From contig CM076151.1 of assembly GCA_038025085.1 (NCBI GenBank), positions 8,995,001 through 9,059,000 on the forward strand: DNA of 64,000 nucleotides, read 5' to 3'. Position numbers and translations under genes: made by a program. This document shows positions 48,687 through 59,436 of the stretch, piece after piece; position 1 is the stretch's first letter; every line of letters begins with the position of its first letter. Source of the stretch: Tetragonia tetragonoides. Its lineage: Eukaryota > Streptophyta > Magnoliopsida > Caryophyllales > Aizoaceae. The notes beneath the pieces were generated by a model that was not told where the DNA came from, searched no databases, and worked only from the letters and a program-made list of their open reading frames with translations.

Positions 48687-49029
48687 ATCCCCCACTAATG
48701 GCAAACAAAGGCCAAATGATTTAATTTCTGGACAAAGGAAAAGATAGAATACTTAAGTACCAATGTCCGAAGGATTGAATTGATACGTAGTGAAGTGAGC
48801 GAGTAACCGGTGCTAATTCAAAGAGTGAAGTACTTTTGAACTCAATGAATTACACGTGGTCAATCGAGACCCCCACAACACATATTATACCTTAATTCTG
48901 TGCAAATTCCGCGATAGAAAAATATAAACGCAATTATATAGGCCATGCGCACACCTTGGGTCTTATGAGTGCTCTAGAAAGATAGCCCAAAATCTTTCAT
49001 AAAAGGCGGTCAAACCTTTACACTCACGT

Positions 49030-49325
49030 AGGTGATTTCATCACGTCCATCATAACCAAGTCTACCCAACTCACATATGGGTTTGACTAATAAACAACTG
49101 GACTAAGAAACCATTAAGAGCAAATGATGCTCAACCTCTCATATACTAACGGTGAATCCATCAAGTCCGTCTCAATTAGGACCACCCAAAAAATAAGGAT
49201 ATAGAATCATTAAGAGCTAGAAGGTCAACCTCACAACAAGCGGTGAATCCATCAAGTCTGTCTCATAAGGACCACTATATAAAAGCTATGGATTCATTAA
49301 GAGCATGTGCTCAACCTCACAATAG
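49030..49325. repeat. Imperfect ~90-bp repeats inside the non-coding LTR element
   Basis: Three diverged units share tgaatccatcaagtc, cattaagagc and gctcaacctc. They may be leftover structured leader or trailer sequence. Confidence 0.6.
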
Positions 49326-51575
49326 CACCAACAACGCCATAGGGATGGGAAAAGATGGTGCACATTGAGTAACCTCATGGCTTCGTTTGACCACATTGAA
49401 CCAATGAAGGTTGGGTATCCACCATGATTTCCTCAATATAAGGGCTTTAAGCCTCATCCCCCTCGACGATTCAATAATAAAGCTTAAACCAATCTTTCTT
49501 TAATTTATATTGTTACTTGATGATAGTTTGTCTATTGCAAATGCATCATCTCTTGTCATGACACACTAATTTTAACAAATCACAATTAAAAGAAATTGGC
49601 ACACTAAACTTTCTCAAAATGCATATCAACATGTCTCTCAAGTCTCAACTAACTTCTTGACCTGCCCACTCAAGAATAGTTAATTATAACATGTTATATA
49701 CACGTCAGATTTTAGAGATAACAGTCACAACACCCACAACAAGGGAAAATACATACTCATTTGTACAAGTATATATTATTAACTTGTCACATATTTGCAC
49801 AGAAAATACATCAAACCGACAATGATGTATTGCAAAGTGCAAACACAAATTAATAATAAATTAATTCAATAACTCTAGCATACACAAAATAAAGAATATT
49901 TAGAACCTTGTGTGATATGCTACCATGAATTCTCGCAATCAATACACAATAATAATATGGACCTCTTTCAATAGTATCTCCACATATAAAGAAAATTGAT
50001 GATTTTTCTCATCAAAAAACGGAGAATATTCTATATCTTTCATACGATATTCATGGTTTATTATTAACCATAAATGTACTCAGTGTCAAACATTCGCTTA
50101 TTGTCTCCTCAAGGCATATAAGCTACTATACATGAGAATAATTACTGATTTCACTAAAAACATTTTAATGCTCAATATATCTCTACAATTATATGTAATA
50201 TTTTACGAGCATAAAAGATATATATACATACATATTCGAATATCTTAGGTCCCATAAAAACCCACAGAGATTACGGTAAACTAACTTTAATTAGTTACCC
50301 CCACATTCTCAAAGAGTCGAATTCGATCAAATTATATTGAGAACACCAATATGTATAACACGTAGTTAGTGAACACAAAACTTTCCCCACATGTTCTCAA
50401 TATACATACCAAAAATCATATACTTTCTCACCAAATAATTTGCAATTTCTTTGATACAGAAATATAAGACGATACTAAATATCCTAACACAAATTATAAT
50501 TTCAAAGAATTGAATGGTGTCAATTTTGTAGGATGTGAACTACAAACAACATCCACTTATTTACATAATATTCCTAAATAATTTTAGAAATTATCCAACT
50601 CACAAAAAGCCGTAACAGTTTTTGGATCAAAATTTAATCACAATATAAGGCTCAAATAATAATCCCACAAAAAAATTTCAAACTCCAATTAGTTGCTTTT
50701 GTAAGCACACAACACATGGGAAGATAAATAATATTTGGCACTCATGAGTACATGACTATCTTTTTAATGAGCAGTTGTCTCCTGTGATTGCAAGACTTTC
50801 AAATGAAATAACATTGTCTCATGAATTTGTACGGAAATAGCGTCAAACAATTTCCAACAACAAAGATGTCTCATAATCTACCCATAAAGCCAAATAGCTT
50901 CGTCAATACTTATATGAACTCATAAAAATAAATATGAATAAGGAGACAAAATTATGAGTATTTAGATCTGACCTAAAATGATGAATATCATTTTAATCTT
51001 CATCGTGATTGTCTCTCTTTTTAGTATAGATGCAAGTTTTAAATTAAAATTTATAGAGCCTGCAACTTTCAAATAAAAGCTTTGCCAAGGTTAAACCTCA
51101 ACCAATGTACCAAAGCAAAAAAGAATTCACAAATCTAAATGGATCATATTACTATGAATATATCAGAAAGATGTAATATAAGTAGTAACGCCAACTTCAT
51201 CAGTTTAGCAATTTGCAATGTCCATATATTATCTCAAGCAAAGAGTAAGCTAACTCTTAGGAAAATCCAAGATACCAACAAGACAGAAAATCCAAATTAA
51301 AGACTTCAAATACTAGTCAAAAACCAACCAATCTTGAGGTAGTACGCATACGAGGTATATGAAGGAATTATCAGTCCTAATAGGGAGCAAAATGGACAAA
51401 TCATACCCAACTAATACCTTGAGTTGTAAATCTCACAGAAAAGTCAAAATTCCACCAATTACATTTGCGTGCAACTTAATAGCGATATGCAAGCGCTAAC
51501 CGACCTCGATCAATTAACCAAAGGAAGGAAACATAACCACGACAACCATTGATCAATATAAAAACGCTTTCAAAT

Positions 51576-52046
51576 TGTTGGAAATATAAGGTATTGATCA
51601 ATAACAAAATAATATATAAAGGATAGAGTAGATGACTTATCAAATAATCGTTGCGCCGTGGTATGAGGGCCACTGCCTTAAAAGCGATTTTCGGCACGAC
51701 TTTGGTGCAAATCGTCTCCGCCGGTCGCTCCCCAAGGTTAACACAACAACCCCAAACAAGTGCACTCATGGATGGAGGTTTGGAACTTACACAAATACAA
51801 TTACCCGGAAACTAATCATACATGGGGATATGAGGAGATGTGTCTTGCTTCACATTCTCTCTATTTTTTTTTTCTCTAGTGGACATGAACACCCAATTTA
51901 TAGATGGTAAAATGTAACCTCCCACAACCCATTAAAGTAGCTTTAATGAGTTTATTAGTGGCACATCATGAGATATGAATTACCCACAATTAATTACAAA
52001 TCGGTTACAAATCACCCCATAACCTTTGGGTGCCATTATTCCAACA
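51576..52046 (-). repeat. LTR (5' side in element orientation)
   Basis: Same boundaries as its partner. Sequence just inside (minus strand atttgaaagcg) does not match the initiator-Met tRNA primer site. Confidence 0.88.
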
Positions 52047-53777
52047 GGAGTCACTCTGTGTATCTGAGCGGAGCGAATCGCATTGTGTACGCCGGTGGTC
52101 CTCTCCACTGGACTTCGCAAGCTATGGCTCCACTTAATTATTGCGGTGGTTGTGGTGGTGGTCACCAGTGCACTCATCGACTTCATCGATTTCTTCTTTT
52201 GAGTAGTGGCGTGGGATCCGGAAACCAGAGCTTATTGCTCTGTTTCCGGTGGAGAGAATTGCTTGCAGAACAATTAATGGAGCTTCTTGCTCGCAAATTT
52301 GGGTAGTTTTCTTTGTCTTGGTTAAATTATGTATTTTTTTTATCAATTGAATTCATACTGTTATTATTTTATTAGGATGATGATTGAATATGTTAAATTG
52401 CATTAAAATGTGTTCATGTCGGTTCCATAATCTGGCCATTGTTACATTTTGTTTAATGTTTTCTTTGAGTTTCTTTAAATGCTGATCTAGTGGAATTCAA
52501 CCCCAATGAATTCAATTAGTGCAGAGTTCTACCGTTATTTTGATATACAATAATGTGTTCAATTACAATGCTTTTTTTTATTTAAATTCTGGGAATTTTA
52601 TCTTGCAGGATTTGCCTTCTTATTCTTTCTAAATAATGTTATGGATCAAAATCTTGGACGTTTGGTTGCTTGACTTTTCTTGTTTGTTGCCCTTTTGTTT
52701 TTCCATAATCAACTAAACCATTACAGCCTCACCTCATTTCATCTCTCCCATACCTCCATTTACATCTCCATTGAACTTCCATCCTCCTCATAATTTAGTT
52801 CGAAAATCTGTTTTGCTGTCAAGAAGAAAAGGCGTCACAGCAGCACAGCTTGATTCAATTACAAGAGGTTTGTTTCTTCGATTGATTTTTTCCCTGGTTT
52901 TGTGAATTTTGATTTGTGCGCATCTCAAAGATGTTATATCCATTGATTCTTGAAGGTGTGTTTCCTAAAAGTCACAATTTCATGAAGAGAATGAGAAAGG
53001 GAAACCATGGATAGCACCAAAAGCCTTTTGTAAGCGTTTTCCTGTCCCAACTTTGCATGCTTTCTTACTTATGTCCCTTTGTTCTGCTCTCTAACTCTAT
53101 TTTTCTCATTGTCAGCTGCTGATGCCTCTTTAAGTTAATTGCTTCCGACACCTAAGTCCTTCACTGTTCTCCTTTTTTCCTATGCATCTGTAAGTCGAAT
53201 TTGAGTTTTTAGTCTTTCATTTTGAAGTGGAAATCTTGTTGCATCTGATTTTTACCAATTTTAGCTCAAGGTTTGAGACTTTAGTAATTTGGGGTGCTTT
53301 TATAATCGGCATAAACTACTCTAGATTCGTTATCGAAGTGCCATAGAGAGAATGCGTTGTTGTGAATTTATGATATTGTGCTATCTAATTTGCTAGATTG
53401 GGGAAATTCAAGTTGGTATGATTGAAGGTTAATGTAATTGGACTTTCCTTCGACCTCAGAATTTTACAGTTACTTTTTTTTTTGATGAGCATTGTTATGA
53501 ATATAATACCAAATACTCGGAGGGATTCACATTCTGCTTTGGAGTTAGGATTTTGACAGTAGCATGTCTCTCGCTCTGCTGCTCATGCTCAATAATGTAT
53601 ATGTATGTTAATATTGTTTACTAATGTTGTGATGTTCGTCCAATAGTCTCCAGCTATGGTGTCATAGATTTCCATGGAACATTGAGCTCCCACGGACCCA
53701 CACCATACCCACCCAAGTAGTGAAAATAAAATGAAACCACTACTTTGATTGGCTGAGCAAACAGTTTATGTGATAAT
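52047..53777. other. Region without a recognised gene; splice-like segments
   Basis: There is a GC-richer block at 52047-52310 that ends before a GTAG-type donor, and further T-rich intron-like DNA. It could be 5' exons of a non-coding or decayed transcript continuing beyond the copia insertion, but no protein family is visible. Confidence 0.3.
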
Positions 53778-54572
53778 TGTTGGAGTATCCCTCCTACATG
53801 GAGGAAGAACCCAATTAATTTGGGATATATTTGCTTACCATATGGGTTATCCATATGATGTTTAAGTGAAAGGCAATTTCGTATATTCACTCACAAGTGG
53901 CTTCCCTTATAAGCCAAAAGGTTAGAAGGGCTGAGTGCAAGAGAGAGAAAGCCTAGACACTCAAAAATTCAGGAGAAAAGTCTAGAAGAGAAGAGGAGAG
54001 AGAGAAGAGGAGCCACCCACGAATTTTGGTGCTGGCAGCCCAGAAATCCGCCCCGATCGACGACCAAACGAACTCCGATCGTCGCGAGATTTTAGCACGT
54101 TGTTCCTGACATCCCCCTCTTCAAATCCAACGGTCAGAATTTCATTTGGAGCTCTCTAAGTCAGTTTTCTAAATTCAGCTCTTATTTTGTACGAAATTGT
54201 ATTTCCACTCTTTTGGGTGATGATTTGGGAGACTTGTTGTGCCAAGGTTGATCCTTGATGATTGTGAATACCTCTAGTTGATCTAGGGAAGAACTATTGT
54301 TGTACCCACTTGTTAATTTGTTGATTAGTGGAGGTTTTGGCACCGTTTGTTAACGGTCCCGTGGTTTTTTCCCCACATCGGGGTTTCCACGTAAATCCTT
54401 GCGTCTCCTTGTTTATTTACTGTTTTTGGGCTGATTTATAGTTCCATTTGCTGCTGTCATTTTGGTTCAATATTGTTTGGTTGCTTGAATTGGTTATTGC
54501 TCATATTTGCATCACAACCGGGGAAAAAGTCTTTGTTGCTTCCGCTTGTGTATTTGTGTGCTTTCCCCAACA
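53778..54572 (+). repeat. 5' LTR of the copia element
   Basis: Bounded by TGTTGGAG and CCCCAACA. Confidence 0.95.
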
Positions 54573-54575
54573 TAG

Positions 54576-54587
54576 TGGTATCAGAGC
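54576..54587 (+). other. Primer binding site
   Basis: TGGTATCAGAGC, complementary to the 3' end of plant initiator Met tRNA, three bases after the LTR. Confidence 0.95.
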
Positions 54588-54614
54588 TTTGGTTAGAGTC
54601 ATTGTGAATTTGTT

Positions 54615-57600
54615 GTGTTGTTAAAGATGGATGAAAAATCTGGTGTGCACGGAATGATTAGTTTGAATTCTGGAAATTACTCCGTGTGGAAAACTAAAAT
54701 GGAGGATATCCTTTATGTGAAGGATTTGTATGAACCAATTTTAAATGCAACCATACCAACTGGTGTTGTTGAAAGTGAGTGGAAAATATTGAACCGTAAA
54801 GCCGTTGGAACAATTAGACAATTTGTTGATATGAGTGTCCTCCAACATATTGCCAATGACACGAATGCTTATACTCTTTGGAAGAAACTTGAGACCATGT
54901 ATGAAAGGAAGAATGCCTTGAGTAAAGCGTCATTGATTAGAAAACTTGTGAAACTGGAATATAAAGATGGTGATAGCATAGTAGTTCACTTGAATGAATT
55001 TCAAAGTTTGATTAACAAGTTGTCTGCAATGAAGATGAATTTAGATGATGAGCTGCAGGCATTGCTACTACTTTGCTCATTGCCAGAAAGCTGGGACACT
55101 CTATTTGTATCACTTAGCAACTCCGCACCAGAGGGCACGCTGACAATGGAAATTGTCAAAGCTAGTTTGTTGAATGAAGAAACTAGAAGGAAGGAAATGA
55201 GTTCCTCCACACAACCAGAGGCTAATGTGACACAAGAATCAAGCAGGGGAAGAAGTAAGACTCGATATCCCCAGCATAGAGACAAGTCCAGGGGGAGATC
55301 AAAATCAAAGGGTAAGATCATTTGCCACTATTGTGATAAGCCAGGCCACATTCAAAAACATTGCAGGAAAATGAAGAGAGACAAGTCCAGAGAAAGGAAA
55401 GAAAAGGGTGAGACATTCGGGCAACAACAAGAAGAGAAAGATAACAACACCACTGCAATTGCAACAAGTGATGAATTATTTTTTATTGGTGACCATTGCC
55501 TAAATCTAGATAGTGATGATTGTACTTGGGTGATTGACACGGGTGCTTCGTTTCATCTAACCTCGCACCAAGATTACTTCTCATCTTACACCAGCGGTGA
55601 CTTTGGCTATGTAAAGATGGGGAATGATGGCTCATCCAAGATTGTAGGCATGGGTACAGTGTGTTTGGAGACATCCACAGGTTGCAGTTTGGTGTTGAGA
55701 GATGTCCGACATGTTCCAGACATTCGGCTGAATTTGATATCTCCTGGGTTGCTCGATGATGTTGGTTACTCCAGCAACTTTGGTGGTGGAAAGTGCAAGC
55801 TTATCAAAGGAAGTTTGATTGTGGCTCGTGGGAGCAAGCAGAGATCCTTGTATGTGATGCAAGCTAAGTTGTGCAAAGGAGAAGTACACGCAGTTGATGA
55901 TTCCTCCAGCGAGTTATGGCACAAGAGACTTGGTCACATGAGTGAAAGAGGTATGCAAATGCTTGCTAAGAAGCAACTCCTTCCTGATGTTCAAGGTATG
56001 TCCTTGAAACCCTGTGTTGATTGTTTAGCTGGAAAACAACATAGGGCAGCATTTCATACTCGTCCCCCATCTAGAAGAAAACATGCATTAGATCTTGTTC
56101 ACACTGATGTATGTTCTATGGATACTAAGTCACATAGCGGTGCACTTTATTTTGTTACTTTTATTGATGATTATTCTAGAAAACTGTGGGCTTTTGTGTT
56201 GAAAACCAAAGACCAGGTACTACAGTTTTTCAAGCAGTTCCAGGCCAGAGTTGAGAGAGAAACAGGCCGGAAGCTCAAGTGTGTTAGAGCTGACAATGGT
56301 GGAGAGTACAGGGGTCCATTTGAAGAGTATTGCAAAGTACAGGGCATCAGGCTTGAGAAGACAGTTCCCAAGACACCTCAGCTGAATGGACTTGCAGAGA
56401 GAATGAACAGAACAATTGAAGAAAGAATTCGATGTATGCTCTCTCATGCGAAGCTGCCTAGGATTTTTTGGGCCGAGGCAATGTTTACAGCAGTGTACCT
56501 CATCAACCGGTCACCTTCAGTTCCTCTTAATGGAGATGTTCCGCAGAGAGTATGGACTGGTAAAGAGGTATCATTCAGCCACCTGAGAGTCTTTGGGTGC
56601 CTTGCATATGTTCATATTCCCAGAGATGAGAGGTCCAAGCTTGATAGCAAGACAAAGCCATGCATCTTCCTAGGGTACTCAGAGGATGAGTTTGGGTACA
56701 GATTGTGGAATCCAGTTAGCAGGAAAGTGATTAGAAGCAGAGATGTAGTGTTCTTTGAAGACAAAACCTTTGCAGATTGTGAGAAGAAGAAACAACCAGA
56801 GCCTTCTCCTAGTGACAGCGCCAACTCAGATCCAATATTTCCTGAAGTAACTCCTAGAGTTCAAGGGGGAGAACAACAGGAAGATGGCAATGATGATCAT
56901 AACAGTGATGATGGTGATGATGTTCAGCCACCACCAGATCATACACATGAAGAAGAACCCCATGTACAACCAGAACCACAGTTGAGAAGATCCACCAGAG
57001 AGAGACAGCCTACCTCTAAATATCCAGCAGATGAGTATGTGTTGATGACCGACGGGGGAGAACCTGAAAGCTACGAGGAGGCTATGTCACATGAGCACTG
57101 CAAGGAGTGGTATAATGCCATGCAAGATGAGATGAAATCCTTGCATGAGAACCACACATATGACTTAGTGGAGTTGCCTAAGGGCAAGAGAGCACTCAAG
57201 AACAAATGGGTGTACAGACTGAAAACTGGAGAAGATGGTTCACCACCTAGGTACAAGGCACGTTTGGTGGTGAAAGGCTCAGGTCAAAAGAAAGGCATAG
57301 ACTTTGAAGAGATTTTCTCTCCAGTTGTAAAGATGTCTTCTGTTAGAGTTGTTCTTGGCTTAGCTGCTAGCATGGATTTGGAGTTGGAACAACTTGATGT
57401 GAAGACTGCTTTCCTCCATGGTGACTTAGAGGAGGAAATCTACATGGAGCAACCAGAAGGTTTCCAAGAGAAGGGAAGTGAGAAGCTTGTATGCCGTTTG
57501 AAAAAGAGTTTATATGGCTTGAAACAAGCACCTCGACAATGGTACAAGAAGTTTGAGTCTTTCATGAAAGACCACAGTTTCCACAAGACACATGCAGATT

Positions 57601-58625
57601 CATGTGTGTTTGTGAAGCATTACGCCGGAGGTGATTTTCTCATTCTCTTACTTTATGTGGATGACATGTTGATTGTTGGACAGGATAAGGAGAAGATTGC
57701 CAACCTGAAGAGTGCCTTGAGCAAGTCCTTTGCAATGAAGGACCTTGGCCCTGCAAAGCAAATTTTGGGCATGCGTATCTCTCGTGATAGGAAGAACAAG
57801 AAGATATGGCTATCACAAGAGAGTTACATCCAGAAGCTGCTAGAGAGGTTCAAGATGGACAAAGCTAAACCCGTGAGCTCGCCACTTGCAGGTCACATGA
57901 AGCTAAGCTCCAGCCAGTGTCCTACAAGTGAGAATGACAAGAAAGAGATGATGACGGTGCCTTATGCATCCGCCGTGGGGAGTTTGATGTATGCCATGGT
58001 ATGCACTAGGCCAGACATTGCACATGCCATTGGGGTTGTTAGCAGGTTCATGTCTAATCCTGGTAAGGAGCATTGGGCAGCAGTAAAGTGGATCATGCGG
58101 TATCTCAGAGGTACTTCTAGAGTGTGTTTATGCTTTGGTCCCGGACAACCTGTGTTAGATGGCTACACAGATGCTGATTTGTCGGGTGATATTGATGCTA
58201 GTAAGTCTACCTCCGGATACTTGATGACAATTGCAGGGGGAGCTGTTTCATGGCAATCAAAATTGCAAAAGTGTGTTGCTCTGTCTACCACAGAATCTGA
58301 GTATATGGCAGCGGTTGAAGCTGGCAAGGAGTTTATTTGGATGAGAGATTTTCTAGAGGAGTTGGGTTTGAAACAAGACAAGTACCCTCTTTATTGTGAT
58401 AGTCAAAGTGCCATCCACCTTGCCAAGAATGCAGCCTACCATTCCCGAACCAAACACATACGGAGGAGGTATCATTGGATTCGAGAAGCGGTAGAAGACA
58501 AGTCATTTGAGCTTGTGAAGATTCACACCGATCTCAACGGATCGGACATGTTGACGAAGGCCTTGCCTAAGGAGAAACTTCTTGTTTGTAGAAAGATTGC
58601 GGGCTTGGTCGAGCCCCCCATGTAG
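54615..58625 (+). CDS. Copia Gag-Pol polyprotein (1336 aa)
   Basis: One frame encodes all retrotransposon proteins in copia order. Gag comes first (about 1-225), with a CCHC zinc knuckle CHYCDKPGHIQKHC (about 237-250). The aspartic protease follows with DTGA (about 308). Integrase has the HHCC zinc region (HKRLGH, CVDC at about 435-480) and catalytic core residues in HTDVC (about 497) and ADNGGEY (about 559). Reverse transcriptase has YVDD (1014-1017). RNase H has STTESEY (about 1224) and the usual KHI...LTKALP end. The length is normal for plant copia elements. Translation could begin at the first Met or at the fifth residue (54627). No stop or frameshift was seen. Confidence 0.97.
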   Translation: MLLKMDEKSGVHGMISLNSGNYSVWKTKMEDILYVKDLYEPILNATIPTGVVESEWKILNRKAVGTIRQFVDMSVLQHIANDTNAYTLWKKLETMYERKNALSKASLIRKLVKLEYKDGDSIVVHLNEFQSLINKLSAMKMNLDDELQALLLLCSLPESWDTLFVSLSNSAPEGTLTMEIVKASLLNEETRRKEMSSSTQPEANVTQESSRGRSKTRYPQHRDKSRGRSKSKGKIICHYCDKPGHIQKHCRKMKRDKSRERKEKGETFGQQQEEKDNNTTAIATSDELFFIGDHCLNLDSDDCTWVIDTGASFHLTSHQDYFSSYTSGDFGYVKMGNDGSSKIVGMGTVCLETSTGCSLVLRDVRHVPDIRLNLISPGLLDDVGYSSNFGGGKCKLIKGSLIVARGSKQRSLYVMQAKLCKGEVHAVDDSSSELWHKRLGHMSERGMQMLAKKQLLPDVQGMSLKPCVDCLAGKQHRAAFHTRPPSRRKHALDLVHTDVCSMDTKSHSGALYFVTFIDDYSRKLWAFVLKTKDQVLQFFKQFQARVERETGRKLKCVRADNGGEYRGPFEEYCKVQGIRLEKTVPKTPQLNGLAERMNRTIEERIRCMLSHAKLPRIFWAEAMFTAVYLINRSPSVPLNGDVPQRVWTGKEVSFSHLRVFGCLAYVHIPRDERSKLDSKTKPCIFLGYSEDEFGYRLWNPVSRKVIRSRDVVFFEDKTFADCEKKKQPEPSPSDSANSDPIFPEVTPRVQGGEQQEDGNDDHNSDDGDDVQPPPDHTHEEEPHVQPEPQLRRSTRERQPTSKYPADEYVLMTDGGEPESYEEAMSHEHCKEWYNAMQDEMKSLHENHTYDLVELPKGKRALKNKWVYRLKTGEDGSPPRYKARLVVKGSGQKKGIDFEEIFSPVVKMSSVRVVLGLAASMDLELEQLDVKTAFLHGDLEEEIYMEQPEGFQEKGSEKLVCRLKKSLYGLKQAPRQWYKKFESFMKDHSFHKTHADSCVFVKHYAGGDFLILLLYVDDMLIVGQDKEKIANLKSALSKSFAMKDLGPAKQILGMRISRDRKNKKIWLSQESYIQKLLERFKMDKAKPVSSPLAGHMKLSSSQCPTSENDKKEMMTVPYASAVGSLMYAMVCTRPDIAHAIGVVSRFMSNPGKEHWAAVKWIMRYLRGTSRVCLCFGPGQPVLDGYTDADLSGDIDASKSTSGYLMTIAGGAVSWQSKLQKCVALSTTESEYMAAVEAGKEFIWMRDFLEELGLKQDKYPLYCDSQSAIHLAKNAAYHSRTKHIRRRYHWIREAVEDKSFELVKIHTDLNGSDMLTKALPKEKLLVCRKIAGLVEPPM

Positions 58626-58641
58626 GAGTGAGGGGGAGATT
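58626..58641 (+). other. Polypurine tract
   Basis: gagtgagggggagatt directly precedes the 3' LTR and follows the stop codon at once; it primes plus-strand synthesis in LTR elements. Confidence 0.88.
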
Positions 58642-59436
58642 TGTTGGAGTATCCCTCCTACATGGAGGAAGAACCCAATTAATTTGGGATATATTTGCTT
58701 ACCATATGGGTTATCCATATGATGTTTAAGTGAAGGGCAATTTCGTATATTCACTCACAAGTGGCTTCCCTTATAAGCCAAAAGGTTAGAAGGGCTGAGT
58801 GCAAGAGAGAGAAAGCCTAGACACTCAAAAATTCAGGAGAAAAGTCTAGAAGAGAAGAGGAGAGAGAGAAGAGGAGCCACCCACGAATTTTGGTGCTGGC
58901 AGCCCAGAAATCCGCCCCGATCGACGACCAAACGAACTCCGATCGTCGCGAGATTTTAGCACGTTGTTCCTGACATCCCCCTCTTCAAATCCAACGGTCA
59001 GAATTTCATTTGGAGCTCTCTAAGTCAGTTTTCTAAATTCAGCTCTTATTTTGTACGAAATTGTATTTCCACTCTTTTGGGTGATGATTTGGGAGACTTG
59101 TTGTGCCAAGGTTGATCCTTGATGATTGTGAATACCTCTAGTTGATCTAGGGAAGAACTATTGTTGTACCCACTTGTTAATTTGTTGATTAGTGGAGGTT
59201 TTGGCACCGTTTGTTAACGGTCCCGTGGTTTTTTCCCCACATCGGGGTTTCCACGTAAATCCTTGCGTCTCCTTGTTTATTTACTGTTTTTGGGCTGATT
59301 TATAGTTCCATTTGCTGCTGTCATTTTGGTTCAATATTGTTTGGTTGCTTGAATTGGTTATTGCTCATATTTGCATCACAACCGGGGAAAAAGTCTTTGT
59401 TGCTTCCGCTTGTGTATTTGTGTGCTTTCCCCAACA
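58642..59436 (+). repeat. 3' LTR of the copia element
   Basis: Same ends and length as the 5' LTR; the one difference noted is an a/g change near 58735 (aaggg versus aaagg). Confidence 0.95.

Larger units (their letters stand above)
48216..52046 (-). mobile_element. Non-autonomous LTR retrotransposon, 3.83 kb
   Basis: Two direct 471-bp repeats (48216-48686 and 51576-52046) begin TGTTGGAA and end TTCCAACA; by eye they differ at about five positions. The flanks agagt and ggagt could be a 5-bp duplication with one change. On the minus strand a purine tract gtggggga immediately precedes the LTR at 48686, which sets the orientation. The 2.9-kb interior has no frame with gag, protease, integrase or RT motifs, and the usual primer site is absent. 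Enzymes would have to come from another copia-type element. Confidence 0.85.
53778..59436 (+). mobile_element. Intact Ty1-copia retrotransposon, 5659 bp
   Basis: Identical-length 795-bp LTRs (53778-54572 and 58642-59436) differ at one position that I can see. A perfect 5-bp target duplication ATAAT flanks the element (53773-53777, 59437-59441). The primer site and purine tract are in place and one uninterrupted polyprotein frame fills the interior. All structural parts needed for mobility are present, so it is probably a young insertion. Confidence 0.97.
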
